A DNA stretch of 40,282 bases from Methanosarcinales archaeon. Lineage in GTDB: Archaea > Halobacteriota > Syntropharchaeia > Alkanophagales > Methanospirareceae. How positions within the stretch are numbered: the stretch's first letter is position 1; every line of letters begins with the position of its first letter. The translations under genes were made by a program, and so were the position numbers. The notes below the pieces were generated by a model, which had not been told where the DNA came from, made no database searches, and saw only the letters and a list, made by a program, of their open reading frames with translations. Of this stretch, positions 16,943 to 29,848 are shown in pieces. The DNA lies in NCBI GenBank assembly GCA_025464325.1, contig JAODGH010000056.1, positions 1-40,282 of the forward strand, written 5' to 3'.

Positions 16943-17707
16943 ATGAGTTTAAGGCTGATTAAAGCTGTACTCGCGGTATGGGAACGTGAGATGTATGAAT
17001 ACCTGATCAATCTACACATAAATGCCCTGCGGCTTGCAATAGAGCCATTACTATTCATTTTCATCTTTGGTATGGGACTTGGCAGGCGTGTAGTGATAGG
17101 TGACGTGGATTATTTGTATTTCCTGGCACCGGGCATACTGTTTATGGTCGTGGTGAACAACAGCTATATGACGATCTCAATGAGACTGATGATCGCACGA
17201 GATTGGGATAAAACACTGATCACTGCGCTAAGTGCCCCGGTAAAACCGTTTGAGATCATTCTCGGCTACGTACTCGCAGGGATAACACAGGCACTGGCTG
17301 CGTGCACCATATTCCTTGTATTAATGATATACTTCCTGGGTATACCGTTTGGTTCTGTATCGCGGGTACTGTTGCTCATCATAGCGACAGCCGCTTTTTT
17401 CTCCTCACTCGGAGTGATGATCGCAGTGGTACTGGATAATCCGCATCACCTCATGGTTATAACTTCAATCGTAGTCCTGCCCATGAGCTTTTTCTGCGGT
17501 ATTTTCATACCTGTGAGTGACCTGCCCGGCTGGTCGCAGCCGATAATAGAAGCGATACCACTTACCGTGGCGGTGGAGTCAGCCAGAGCGTTTGCACTGG
17601 GCAGCGGCAACCCCGGTATCTGGCAAAGTCTGGCATATATAATGGCTTTTACAATAGCCGTGTTTATTGCAGCGCTGTATCTCTTCAAGAGAAAGCTGAT
17701 TATTTGA
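16943..17707 (+). CDS. ABC-2 type exporter permease
   Basis: 254 residues with about six helices, in the ABC-2 membrane class. The N-terminal amphipathic WEREMYEYLINLHINALRLAIEPLLFIFIFGMGLG, the YLYFLAPGILFMVV stretch and the late SMSFFCGIFIPVSDLPGWSQPIIEAIPLT segment match the ABC2 signature (FFLSGxxxPxxxLP). It forms a two-gene exporter with the ATPase before it and is the last gene of the 13-gene unit. Its 3' end overlaps by 8 bases the 3' end of the convergent aldolase gene on the minus strand, leaving no room for a terminator between them. Confidence 0.88.
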   Translation: MSLRLIKAVLAVWEREMYEYLINLHINALRLAIEPLLFIFIFGMGLGRRVVIGDVDYLYFLAPGILFMVVVNNSYMTISMRLMIARDWDKTLITALSAPVKPFEIILGYVLAGITQALAACTIFLVLMIYFLGIPFGSVSRVLLLIIATAAFFSSLGVMIAVVLDNPHHLMVITSIVVLPMSFFCGIFIPVSDLPGWSQPIIEAIPLTVAVESARAFALGSGNPGIWQSLAYIMAFTIAVFIAALYLFKRKLII

Positions 17708-18278
17708 TTCTGGCTTTTAAGAACCCGGCACGTGCAGCATCGACGAGATATTTGACCATGCAAGCATGTTCAACCGAACTGAGGATAACAAAAGCTTCAT
17801 CAACCGTGGCGCCCCTCGCGAATGTGCCATGTCCACGTGCGATTACCGCTTTGTGGTCTCGCAGTGCCTTAGCAGCGTTGAGAGCCAGCTCTTCTGAGCC
17901 GACACCACCGCTAACAACGGGTATCTCATGCAGGATATAGAGGCTTTCAGAATCTTCGGGTACAATGAGCCCATCCGCTTCACAAAGCATTGACAGTGCC
18001 ACCGCATATTTTGAGTGCCCATGTAAGATTGCAAGAGCGGAAGTATGCTTATAAATAGCCCGGTGGACGTTGACCTCTGTAGATGCAATCACATCCAGCT
18101 CATCGGGCGTAGCGGGGTCTATTGGAACCGATACGATCTGCCCTTCAAGCTCGTCAAGCATGCTCCCGGTCGTGCTAATTAACATACGATCGCCAACACG
18201 CTTGCTTACATTACCAAAGTGAGAATGTACAAGTCCAACGTTCACTATCTTCTTACCGTACTTTATCAATTCCTGCAT
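17700..18278 (-). CDS. Class II aldolase (L-fuculose-1-phosphate aldolase-like)
   Basis: 192 residues. The family motifs are GNVSKRVGDRMLISTTG near the N-terminus, TEVNVHRAIYKH (catalytic Glu68 position), the zinc ligands in HGHS (H86, H88) and the later RGHGTFARG (H150). This matches class II aldolase/adducin enzymes. In methanogens the MJ1418 type is a fuculose-1-phosphate aldolase proposed to supply lactaldehyde for coenzyme F420 synthesis. Sugar metabolism or another class II reaction (methylthioribulose-phosphate dehydratase) cannot be excluded. The gene lies 25 bases downstream of tRNA-Cys and may share its transcript. Its stop overlaps the convergent ABC-2 permease. Confidence 0.8.
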   Translation of the reverse strand: MQELIKYGKKIVNVGLVHSHFGNVSKRVGDRMLISTTGSMLDELEGQIVSVPIDPATPDELDVIASTEVNVHRAIYKHTSALAILHGHSKYAVALSMLCEADGLIVPEDSESLYILHEIPVVSGGVGSEELALNAAKALRDHKAVIARGHGTFARGATVDEAFVILSSVEHACMVKYLVDAARAGFLKARIK

Positions 18279-18303
18279 TATAGCCAGCCCAGTCGATACG
18301 GGA

Positions 18304-18376
18304 AGCCAAGGCCCGGATTTGAACCGGGGTATAGCTGATCTGCAGTCAGCCGCGTGTGCCTCTCCGCCACCTTGGC
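18304..18376 (-). tRNA. tRNA-Cys (GCA)
   Basis: Read on the minus strand the acceptor GCCAAGG (18370-18376) pairs with CCTTGGC (18305-18311). The discriminator is U, as usual for tRNA-Cys. The anticodon stem-loop is CTGACTGCAGATCAG with anticodon GCA, and the T-arm is CCCCGGTTCAAATCCGGG. No CCA is encoded. It lies just downstream of the 23S gene, where many archaeal operons carry 5S plus tRNA-Cys; here only the tRNA is found. Confidence 0.95.
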
Positions 18377-18408
18377 TGCTTTCACATTTAACTTTTTAAA
18401 TTAACTTT

Positions 18409-18416
18409 AAAAAAAA
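18409..18416 (-). terminator. Oligo-T terminator after the rRNA operon
   Basis: Eight T residues on the minus strand follow the 23S processing stem directly. Poly-T tracts are the common archaeal intrinsic terminator. A TATA-like TTTAAAAAGTTAAA sequence follows (about 18388-18403), so tRNA-Cys and the aldolase may have their own promoter. Confidence 0.5.
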
Positions 18417-18423
18417 CAGAGTA

Positions 18424-21434
<3,011 letters not shown>

Positions 21435-21512
21435 ATGACAACTTCATCTGGCTGATAGCCATCAGTTCTTCCCTAAATAACGTGTTTCGTTATTAGGTGC
21501 ATTCACGATCTA

Positions 21513-21584
21513 TGGACTCGCTGGGATTTGAACCCAGGGCCTTCGCCTCGCAAAGGCGACGATCTTCCACTGATCTACGAGCCC
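21513..21584 (-). tRNA. tRNA-Ala (TGC) in the 16S-23S spacer
   Basis: The acceptor GGGCTCG (21578-21584) pairs with CGAGTCC (21514-21520), including the G3:U70 wobble that identifies alanine tRNAs. The anticodon arm TCGCCTTTGCGAGGCGA gives anticodon TGC, and the T-arm is CTGGGTTCAAATCCCAG. The discriminator is A; CCA is not encoded. A single tRNA-Ala in this spacer is the standard euryarchaeal arrangement. Confidence 0.97.
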
Positions 21585-21621
21585 CAAGATAATCCCAGCA
21601 TATCATCACATATAAACTTTG

Positions 21622-23242
<1,621 letters not shown>

Positions 23243-23260
23243 CTTATGTCGGACACGACC

Positions 23261-23271
23261 AATATTTTATA
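23261..23271 (-). promoter_or_regulatory. TATA box of the rRNA operon (proximal)
   Basis: The minus strand reads GTATGTATAAAATATTGG. A start site 25-27 bases further would fall near 23238, at the outer edge of the pre-16S processing stem. A second TATA-like TTATATAGG (23413-23421, minus strand) could drive a longer precursor that includes the structured element at 23305-23368. Confidence 0.55.
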
Positions 23272-23304
23272 CATACTCGTGTCCCCATCATTTAATTATA
23301 TGCG

Positions 23305-23368
23305 GTAAAGTGGAAGTCAGCTCCTCATCCCGGGGATACCCCCTCACCTCAGAGCCGACGCCGTTTAC
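23305..23368. other. Structured element upstream of the rRNA promoter
   Basis: This lies in the 332-base gap between the 16S gene and pfkA. A long interrupted hairpin can be drawn: GTAAA (23305) with TTTAC (23364-23368), GTCAGCTC (23316-23323) with GAGCCGAC (23352-23359), and GGGG (23332-23335) with CCCC (23339-23342). On the minus strand the middle shows CTGA opposite GATGA, reminiscent of a kink-turn. An overlapping inverted repeat (ACCAAT..ATTGGT) lies at 23373-23390. It could be a leader element or a small RNA gene; the strand is undecided. Confidence 0.35.
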
Positions 23369-23495
23369 TATACCAATAGTAAGATTGGTTTCTTACTTTA
23401 AAAACCTTTCACCTATATAAAGACATCCCCACCCCCTTTTTCAGCACACCAAAATTTTATTATTCTCTGGCGATTACTGCTTAAAGGAGATGGCA

Positions 23496-24467
23496 ATGAA
23501 GATAAACCGCATCGGGGTTTTAACCAGTGGTGGTGACGCCCCGGGAATGAATGCCGCCATTCGCAGTATTGTGCGAACCGGTTTGCATCACCAGCTTGAG
23601 ACGATAGGGATACGCCAGGGTTATGCCGGCTTGATTAATGACGAGATGGTCTCTTTAAGCAGTCGTTCCGTATCCGGGATCATCAATCGGGGAGGTACCA
23701 TCTTAGAAACTGCGCGGTGTGACGAATTCCTTACGGAAGAGGGGCAACGTAGGGCTAAAGAAGTTATAGAATACCACAGGATCGATGCTCTTGTCATCAT
23801 CGGTGGTGATGGCACCTACCGTGGCGCGATACAGCTCTGGGAGAAGTGGGGCATACCCTGTGTGTGCGTCCCGGCGACCATTGATAATGATCTCAATGGG
23901 ACAGATATCACTATTGGCGCGGATACCGCAATAAATACCGCGCTGGAAGCGACCGACAGGATACGTGATACTGCAACGAGTATGGAACGGGTATTTGTTG
24001 TTGAAGTCATGGGTCGGGAGTCCGGCTATATCGCGATGCAGGTGGCGCTGGCTGGCGGTGCCGAGGAAGTACTGGTGCCCGAAAGGGAATTTGACCTGGA
24101 GAGTATGTGTCATGACATATGCGCAGGTGCCTCAAAGGGCAAGAGAAGCTGGATTATCGTCGTCGCTGAAGGTGCCGCGAGGGCTGTTGATATCGCCGAT
24201 AAGATAACGAAGATAACCGGTCTGGAGACAAGAGTGGCGGTATTGGGACATATTCAGCGTGGAGGGTCTCCTACTGCCCGTGACCGTATACTGGCAACCC
24301 GGCTTGGTGTCGAGGCTGTGAAGTTATTGCTGAATGGCGAGTTTGGCAAAGCTGTTGGTATACGGGACGGATGGGTAATCAGTACCGACTTGCACGTCGC
24401 GATTAAGAAGAAAGACCAGAACAGGGATATTGATTATTTCTATAAACTCATGAGGGATGTGACCTGA
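23496..24467 (+). CDS. pfkA: ATP-dependent 6-phosphofructokinase, bacterial type
   Basis: About 323 residues from the second ATG (23496), chosen because AAAGGAG (23483-23489) directly abuts the first ATG at 23490. Motifs counted from the first ATG: GVLTSGGDAPGMNAAIR (9-25), IIGGDGTYRGA (103-113), PATIDNDLNGTD (128-139) and MGRESGYIA (174-182). GGDG rather than GGDD, and no Lys before TIDND, indicate the ATP rather than the pyrophosphate type. It phosphorylates fructose 6-phosphate, the committed glycolytic step. Most euryarchaea with this activity use unrelated ADP-dependent or PfkB enzymes, so a bacterial-type PfkA is unusual. The next gene is an aldolase 5 bases downstream, making a two-step glycolytic pair. 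Confidence 0.92.
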   Translation: MKINRIGVLTSGGDAPGMNAAIRSIVRTGLHHQLETIGIRQGYAGLINDEMVSLSSRSVSGIINRGGTILETARCDEFLTEEGQRRAKEVIEYHRIDALVIIGGDGTYRGAIQLWEKWGIPCVCVPATIDNDLNGTDITIGADTAINTALEATDRIRDTATSMERVFVVEVMGRESGYIAMQVALAGGAEEVLVPEREFDLESMCHDICAGASKGKRSWIIVVAEGAARAVDIADKITKITGLETRVAVLGHIQRGGSPTARDRILATRLGVEAVKLLLNGEFGKAVGIRDGWVISTDLHVAIKKKDQNRDIDYFYKLMRDVT

Positions 24468-24472
24468 AGAGA

Positions 24473-25711
24473 ATGGATATAGAAGAAGATGTAAGGGAAC
24501 TTGTATTCACTTCAGATATAGAGAGGAAGATAGAGATTTTTGAGACCATACGCGAAGAAGCGAGCGAACTCGGGATTTTCACCGCTTCCATACACAACCT
24601 ATATCGTGCACGTGGCAGGGGCGAAATCGGTGGCGGGTTCACTGTACCCGCGATAAATCTGCGTACACTCACATACGATCTTGCGCGAGTCATTCTTCGA
24701 GTCGCCCGTAAACTTCAGGCAGGGGCATTTATACTCGAACTTGCGCGCACTGAGATGGTATATACCATGCAGCCGCCGGTTGAATATGCCGGGGTTTGCC
24801 TGGCAGCCGCCATAACTGAAGGTTGGCGTGGTCCCCTTTTCATCCAGGGTGACCATTTTCAGATCAATCTGCAGCGTTACAGGGAGGATCCAGAGCGTGA
24901 GATAGGAGATTTGAAGGCGCTTATAAAGAACTCACTGGCTGCTGGATTCTATAATATTGACATTGACAGTTCCACATTGGTTGATTTAAGCAAAAAAGAC
25001 CTGAAAGAGCAGCAGAAGTTGAATTTCGGTCTGTGCGCGGAATTGACGAAGTTCATACGGGAGCACCAGCCCGACGGTATTGAGGTATCTGTTGGCGGGG
25101 AGATAGGGGAAATAGGGGGTAAGAACTCCACGCCCGAAGAGTTAATAGCGTTTATGGATGGTTACCTTGAGGTATTGGGCAGTTCGCTGGAGGGAATAAG
25201 TAAGATAAGTGTGCAGACCGGTACAACGCATGGTGGTGTCGTACTGCCCGACGGTAGTATCGCGGAGGTGAAGCTGGATTTTGATACGCTGGCGACCCTC
25301 TCTAAGCTGGCACGCGAGCGATACAGGTTGGCGGGAGCGGTACAGCATGGCGCGTCTACACTGCCGGACGAGGTATTCCACCGCTTCCCGGAGGTTGAGA
25401 CCGCCGAGATACACCTTGCCACACAGTTCCAGAACATAGTATTTGAGCATCTACCGCGGGAACTGAAAAACAGAATGTATGCATGGGTGAAGGAGAACTA
25501 CGAACGCAGTGAGGATCAGACCGAGGAGCAATTCATTTATACAACGCGTAAGAAAGCTCTCGGTCATTTTAAGACGGAACTCATGGAACTCCCGCCCACC
25601 ATAAAGGGTGATATTGTAAGACATGCAGAGCGGAAATTCACGTTCCTCTTCGAACAGTTGAATATCGGGAATACCATGCCACTGGTCAATCGCTATGTCA
25701 GTTACGCATAA
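24473..25711 (+). CDS. Class II fructose-bisphosphate aldolase family protein
   Basis: 412 residues. Class II metal and active-site landmarks appear in order: FTVPAINLRTLTYDLARVIL in place of the usual 'FNVNN' strand, IQGDHFQIN (H128), a DID strand (163-165), VGGEIGEIGG (E210), THGG (H253) and QHGAST (H292). The barrel is preceded by a helical N-terminal extension and followed by about 110 residues with many charged helices, longer than E. coli FbaA. The likely reaction is cleavage or synthesis of fructose 1,6-bisphosphate; tagatose-bisphosphate aldolase is an alternative. Most archaea use class I or bifunctional FBP aldolase/phosphatase instead. The gene follows pfkA by 5 bases, which supports the glycolytic reading. 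Confidence 0.8.
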   Translation: MDIEEDVRELVFTSDIERKIEIFETIREEASELGIFTASIHNLYRARGRGEIGGGFTVPAINLRTLTYDLARVILRVARKLQAGAFILELARTEMVYTMQPPVEYAGVCLAAAITEGWRGPLFIQGDHFQINLQRYREDPEREIGDLKALIKNSLAAGFYNIDIDSSTLVDLSKKDLKEQQKLNFGLCAELTKFIREHQPDGIEVSVGGEIGEIGGKNSTPEELIAFMDGYLEVLGSSLEGISKISVQTGTTHGGVVLPDGSIAEVKLDFDTLATLSKLARERYRLAGAVQHGASTLPDEVFHRFPEVETAEIHLATQFQNIVFEHLPRELKNRMYAWVKENYERSEDQTEEQFIYTTRKKALGHFKTELMELPPTIKGDIVRHAERKFTFLFEQLNIGNTMPLVNRYVSYA

Positions 25712-25804
25712 TTGGGTGGGTGACTGAGACCAGATGCGACTGTTGTGCTGTGCGATCGAAACATAAATTCGCAATGCTACCCTGAAGCTATTTAGAGGTG
25801 AGAG

Positions 25805-27466
25805 ATGGAGAACAAAAAAGAGGTGTTTGTTATCGGGCATAAGAACCCGGACTGTGATTCCGTATGCGCCGCCATTGCTTATGCATACTTCAAGAATCGC
25901 ATGGATAAGCGATACCGGTACATACCTGCGAGAGCGGGTGAGTTGAATAGTGAAACACGTTTTGTGCTCGATCGATTCGGTATCGAGTATCCGATGGAGA
26001 TAGAAAGCCTTACCCCAACGGTGAGTGATATGGATTTGAAGCGACCGATAGTGGCGTCACCACAAGATTCATTACGTGACGTGACGATTCTCATGAAAGA
26101 GAATAATATCCGTACTGTACCGGTGGTTGATGAAAATCGCAGGTTGGTGGGAATTATAGGTCTGAAAGACATTGCCGAGCATTATATCGAGACGATGGGT
26201 TTCTGCGATCTGTCACGCATACCAATCGATCTGAACATACTGGTGGATACACTGGGCGGTAAGATAATTACGAACCCGAAGGGCATAAAAGAACTGACTG
26301 GCAGGATATTTATCGCGGCTATGCAGAAGACGACCGTTTTGAGTAAGATAGGTCCTGGCGATGTAGTTATCATCGGTGACCGTACAGATGTACAGATGGA
26401 TCTCATAAAATCGGGTTGTTCCGCACTAATAATAACGGGCAACAGCACAATCAGTCAGAGCGTCATCGAGTTAGCAACGAGAAAGGGAACATTGATCATT
26501 CTATCGCCCCATGACACGTTCACAACCGCGAAGTTATTCGACCTGTCCACACCTTTACATTCGATAATGTCGCGTGAAGTGCCAGTAGCAGAGCTTTATA
26601 CGTCTATTCCGGAACTTAAACGCAAGATAATGGAATCGAAATACAGGTGCGTGCTGCTGGTCGATGGTGACCGGCGATTGATAAGTATAATAACACGTAC
26701 TGATCTACTACATCCGATAAGGAAAAGAGTCATACTTGTCGACCATAACGAGCTCTCGCAGGCAGTGGACGGAGTACAGGAAGCGGAGATTATAGAGATT
26801 ATAGATCACCATCGTGTTGGCGATATATCAACATTGATGCCGATAATGGTGCACAACGAGCCGGTAGGCAGTACTTGCACGATCATAGCGAATTTCATGC
26901 TCCTGCATCAGATGGATATACCGCAAGAGATCGCCGGCTTACTACTGTCGGGCATACTATCTGATACGCTGATCCTAACACTAAGTACGACCACCGAGCA
27001 CGATAAGAGAGTAGCAGAGGAGCTCGTGATGATCATCGATGGTATTACGATAGAGGATTATGGCAAAGAACTACTGAGTGCGAGTGTGGATATTGATGGT
27101 AAGAGCGCTCGCGAGATCCTGCTCCATGACTTCAAGGAATACCATCTCGGTGATAAGAAAGTGGGTGTGGGTCAGATAATGACCCTGGACGAAAGCGAGA
27201 TAGCGGCTAAGGAGGAGGAGATAATGCAGGAGATGGCAAATCTACGTGACGAGAAACAGTATGACCTGGTCGCTTTTCTCATCACGAACCCTCTGAAGAA
27301 GGGTGAAACTGTGTTTGTCAAGGGCGATAAGCGCATAATAGAGAAGGCGTTCGGGGTGAAGGTGGAGGGGGATAAATGTTTCCTTCACGGTACATTATCA
27401 CGTAAGAAGGATTTTATACCCGCTATCGGTTATTTCTGCTCTACGTGGAATAAGGAATTAGAATGA
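25805..27466 (+). CDS. ppaC: Manganese-dependent inorganic pyrophosphatase with CBS and DRTGG domains
   Basis: 553 residues of the family II (DHH) type. The N-terminal metal motif is GHKNPDCDSVCAA (11-23). It is interrupted by a CBS repeat (about 67-120, RTVPVVDENRRLVGIIGLKDI), a DRTGG domain (about 130-240) and a second CBS repeat (about 255-310). The DHH core then resumes with ILVDHNELSQ and EIIDHHRVG, and the C-terminal domain has the SRK active-site motif at 532-534. CBS-PPases are allosterically controlled by adenine nucleotides (inhibited by AMP/ADP, activated by ATP or diadenosine polyphosphates). It hydrolyses pyrophosphate in the cytoplasm. A possible TATA element (AACATAAATTC, about 25760) lies 45 bases before the start. 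Its stop overlaps hisC. Confidence 0.92.
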   Translation: MENKKEVFVIGHKNPDCDSVCAAIAYAYFKNRMDKRYRYIPARAGELNSETRFVLDRFGIEYPMEIESLTPTVSDMDLKRPIVASPQDSLRDVTILMKENNIRTVPVVDENRRLVGIIGLKDIAEHYIETMGFCDLSRIPIDLNILVDTLGGKIITNPKGIKELTGRIFIAAMQKTTVLSKIGPGDVVIIGDRTDVQMDLIKSGCSALIITGNSTISQSVIELATRKGTLIILSPHDTFTTAKLFDLSTPLHSIMSREVPVAELYTSIPELKRKIMESKYRCVLLVDGDRRLISIITRTDLLHPIRKRVILVDHNELSQAVDGVQEAEIIEIIDHHRVGDISTLMPIMVHNEPVGSTCTIIANFMLLHQMDIPQEIAGLLLSGILSDTLILTLSTTTEHDKRVAEELVMIIDGITIEDYGKELLSASVDIDGKSAREILLHDFKEYHLGDKKVGVGQIMTLDESEIAAKEEEIMQEMANLRDEKQYDLVAFLITNPLKKGETVFVKGDKRIIEKAFGVKVEGDKCFLHGTLSRKKDFIPAIGYFCSTWNKELE

Positions 27467-28545
27467 TACGAATTCGTGCAGCAGTAAGAGACCTGGAAGA
27501 ATACAGACCCGGTGCATTTGTGGCGGGCGCTATAAAGTTGAGTTCGAATGAGAATCCGTTAGGCACGAGTGAGAAGGTGAAAACCGCGATATTAGAAAGT
27601 ATGGAGCGTGGCAGGCTGGATCTGAGTAAATATCCATGGTCGGGTGACGAATTGGAGCTCAGACGTGAGATTGCTGCATATCTCGACGTTGATGAGGACA
27701 GAATAGTCACGGGTGCGGGTATCGATGGAGTTCTTGATACACTGGTGAAGATATTCATAGATGCAGGAGACGAGGGGTTAATTCCGATACCCACATTCTC
27801 GCTCTACGAATCGCTCGTAAAGATAGCAGGAGGTACGCCCAGATACGTGCGGAGGGATAGAGACTTCAGTGTAGCCGTGGATGCGATAGCATCGGCTTAT
27901 AACGATAGAACGAAGATGATATTCCTCGCCTCACCGAACAATCCGTCGGGAAACAGCCTAACAGAAGCAGAAGTGCGGAAGATAGCCACGATAGCGGCGA
28001 AATCTGTGGTGGTTATAGATGAAGCCTATGCTGAATTCGCATCGAGATCCATGGTGAACCTCGTGGATGATGAGGATAACATAGTGGTATTACGCACGTT
28101 TTCAAAGGCGTTTGCACTCGCCGGGCTACGAGTCGGGTATGCGGTGGTACCCGTATGGCTTGCTGATGTTTACAGACGTGTTGCAATGCCCTTCTCGGTC
28201 AATAACATCGCGATTGTGGCTGCGATAGCGGCGTTACGCGATAAGGAGCACCTGCGTAAGACGATCGAACTGGTCCGGGAAGGTAGAGCGTACCTGATCG
28301 AGCATCTGCGTCCACTATTCAGGGTTCTGCCATCTGATGCCAATTTCGTGCTCGTTGATGTCTCCCCTGCCAGATCCCGTACTGTTTATGAAGCACTGCT
28401 GAGAAGAGGTATAGTTGTCCGGGACTGCTCCTCGTTCCGTGGTGCCGGGGATTCTCTGATCAGGATAACTGTGGGTACAAAGGATCAGAACGAGAAAGTG
28501 GTTGAAGCACTGGAGGCGATAAAAGCTACAATCGCGCATTTTTAA
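27463..28545 (+). CDS. hisC: Histidinol-phosphate aminotransferase
   Basis: 360 residues of PLP fold type I. Landmarks are KLSSNENPLG (25-34), SPNNPSG (157-163), VIDEAYAEF (184-192; D186, Y189) and TFSKAFALAGLRVGY with the PLP lysine K215. RIT (near the C-terminus) completes the carboxylate-binding arginine. It converts imidazole-acetol phosphate and glutamate to histidinol phosphate in histidine synthesis. The start overlaps the pyrophosphatase stop as ATGA, so the two are translationally coupled. No other his genes are in the window. A broader aminotransferase role is possible for archaeal HisC relatives. Confidence 0.88.
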   Translation: MIRIRAAVRDLEEYRPGAFVAGAIKLSSNENPLGTSEKVKTAILESMERGRLDLSKYPWSGDELELRREIAAYLDVDEDRIVTGAGIDGVLDTLVKIFIDAGDEGLIPIPTFSLYESLVKIAGGTPRYVRRDRDFSVAVDAIASAYNDRTKMIFLASPNNPSGNSLTEAEVRKIATIAAKSVVVIDEAYAEFASRSMVNLVDDEDNIVVLRTFSKAFALAGLRVGYAVVPVWLADVYRRVAMPFSVNNIAIVAAIAALRDKEHLRKTIELVREGRAYLIEHLRPLFRVLPSDANFVLVDVSPARSRTVYEALLRRGIVVRDCSSFRGAGDSLIRITVGTKDQNEKVVEALEAIKATIAHF

Positions 28546-28571
28546 CTTGCCGGGCTGTTTAGTAGTAATTG

Positions 28572-29090
28572 ATGAGAGTAGCGAGGATAGGACTGACGGG
28601 TAAGCCGGGAGTGGGCAAGTCCACGATCATAAGGAATGCTGTACGGGCTTTAAAAGCCAAAGCAGGGGGGATGCTCACTGCTGACATTCGTGAACGTGGG
28701 GTGCGGGTTGGTTTCTCGATTGTGGATATAAGTACCGGTAAGAAGGGTATTCTCGCACACATCCGTCAGAATGGCAGTACAAAGGTGGGACGATATACCG
28801 TCAATCTCGCTGATCTGGACAGTATTGGTGCTAATTCGATACTGAATGCGGTGACTCATGCAGATATAATCGTTATAGACGAGATAGGACCGATGGAACT
28901 GCGATCGAAACGGTTTATAGAAGCTGTGGAACGAGCGATAGCGAGCGATAAGCCGATGCTCGTCTCTGTTCATCTCGCATCGCGACACAGGCTGGTGAGG
29001 CGAGTCAAGAGCGAATTCGAGATACTCGAAGTCACCACTGCGAATCGAGACGAGCTTGCCGCGATAGTGGTGGATAAAATAGTGGGATAG
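28572..29090 (+). CDS. THEP1 family nucleoside-triphosphatase
   Basis: About 172 residues from ATG 28572 (a TTG lies one codon upstream). Walker A is GKPGVGKST (10-18), followed by GGMLTADIRERGVRVGF and Walker B IIVIDEIGPMEL. The ERG.R.GF and DEIGPMEL stretches are typical of the THEP1/NTPase family found in archaea and in human NTPCR. Members hydrolyse NTPs slowly in vitro; the cellular role is uncertain. The stop overlaps a possible GTG start of radB. Confidence 0.88.
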   Translation: MRVARIGLTGKPGVGKSTIIRNAVRALKAKAGGMLTADIRERGVRVGFSIVDISTGKKGILAHIRQNGSTKVGRYTVNLADLDSIGANSILNAVTHADIIVIDEIGPMELRSKRFIEAVERAIASDKPMLVSVHLASRHRLVRRVKSEFEILEVTTANRDELAAIVVDKIVG

Positions 29091-29116
29091 TGGTGAATAA
29101 AGATAAGGGACGGATT

Positions 29117-29818
29117 ATGCAATTACCGGTAAGATATACGAGCGGATGCAAGAGCATTGATGAGCTACTGGGAGGCGGGTTTGAGTCCGGGACAGTGACC
29201 CAGCTATACGGCGAAGCGGGCAGTGGCAAGACGAACATATGTCTTCAAACCGCGATAGAATGTGCGATACGTGGTAAGAGGGTAATTTATATAGATAGTG
29301 AGGGTTTCTCACCTGAGAGATTCATACAGATCGTGAAGGGCAGGAATAAGGGTGATGAGATAGAGAGCATAGCGCGTCGAATATTGATATACGAGCCACA
29401 GAACTTCGAACAGCAGACCGCGTGCATAAACGAGGTGGAGCAGGTGATAGAGCAGCATAAGGATATAGCACTTGTAATACTGGATTCCGCGACGTTATTC
29501 TATCGGCTGGAACTTGATGATGAACGGAGTATATATCTGAGACGGGTACTGGCAAACCAGATAGAGCAGCTTTTGATGCTCGCACGGAGATATGATCTCG
29601 CGGTTATTATCACGAATCAGGTCTATGCGGACATCGAGTACGAGGGTAAGTTCCGTCCTTCGGGTGGTTACGCACTGGAGCACCTCTCAAAGGTGATAAT
29701 CCAACTGGAGAAACTGCCGGAAGGTATGGGCAAACGGAGGGCAACGATAAAGAAGCATCGATCAATGCCAGAAGGTATCTCATGCGAGTTCGTTATCACG
29801 GGCAGGGGTGTGGAATGA
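29117..29818 (+). CDS. radB: RadB recombinase paralogue
   Basis: 233 residues from ATG 29117. A GTG at 29090, overlapping the previous stop, would add nine polar residues; the ATG fits the usual RadB start just before SGCKSIDELLGGGFESGTVTQLYG. Walker A is GEAGSGKTN and Walker B is ALVILDSATLFYRLEL. RadB is the short archaeal RecA/Rad51 family member without the N-terminal helix-hairpin-helix domain, acting as a mediator in homologous recombination with RadA. Length and motif order match the family. It follows the THEP1 gene in the same direction. Confidence 0.9.
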   Translation: MQLPVRYTSGCKSIDELLGGGFESGTVTQLYGEAGSGKTNICLQTAIECAIRGKRVIYIDSEGFSPERFIQIVKGRNKGDEIESIARRILIYEPQNFEQQTACINEVEQVIEQHKDIALVILDSATLFYRLELDDERSIYLRRVLANQIEQLLMLARRYDLAVIITNQVYADIEYEGKFRPSGGYALEHLSKVIIQLEKLPEGMGKRRATIKKHRSMPEGISCEFVITGRGVE

Positions 29819-29848
29819 AGCCGCTAAAAAACCGCTAAAAAGGGAATG

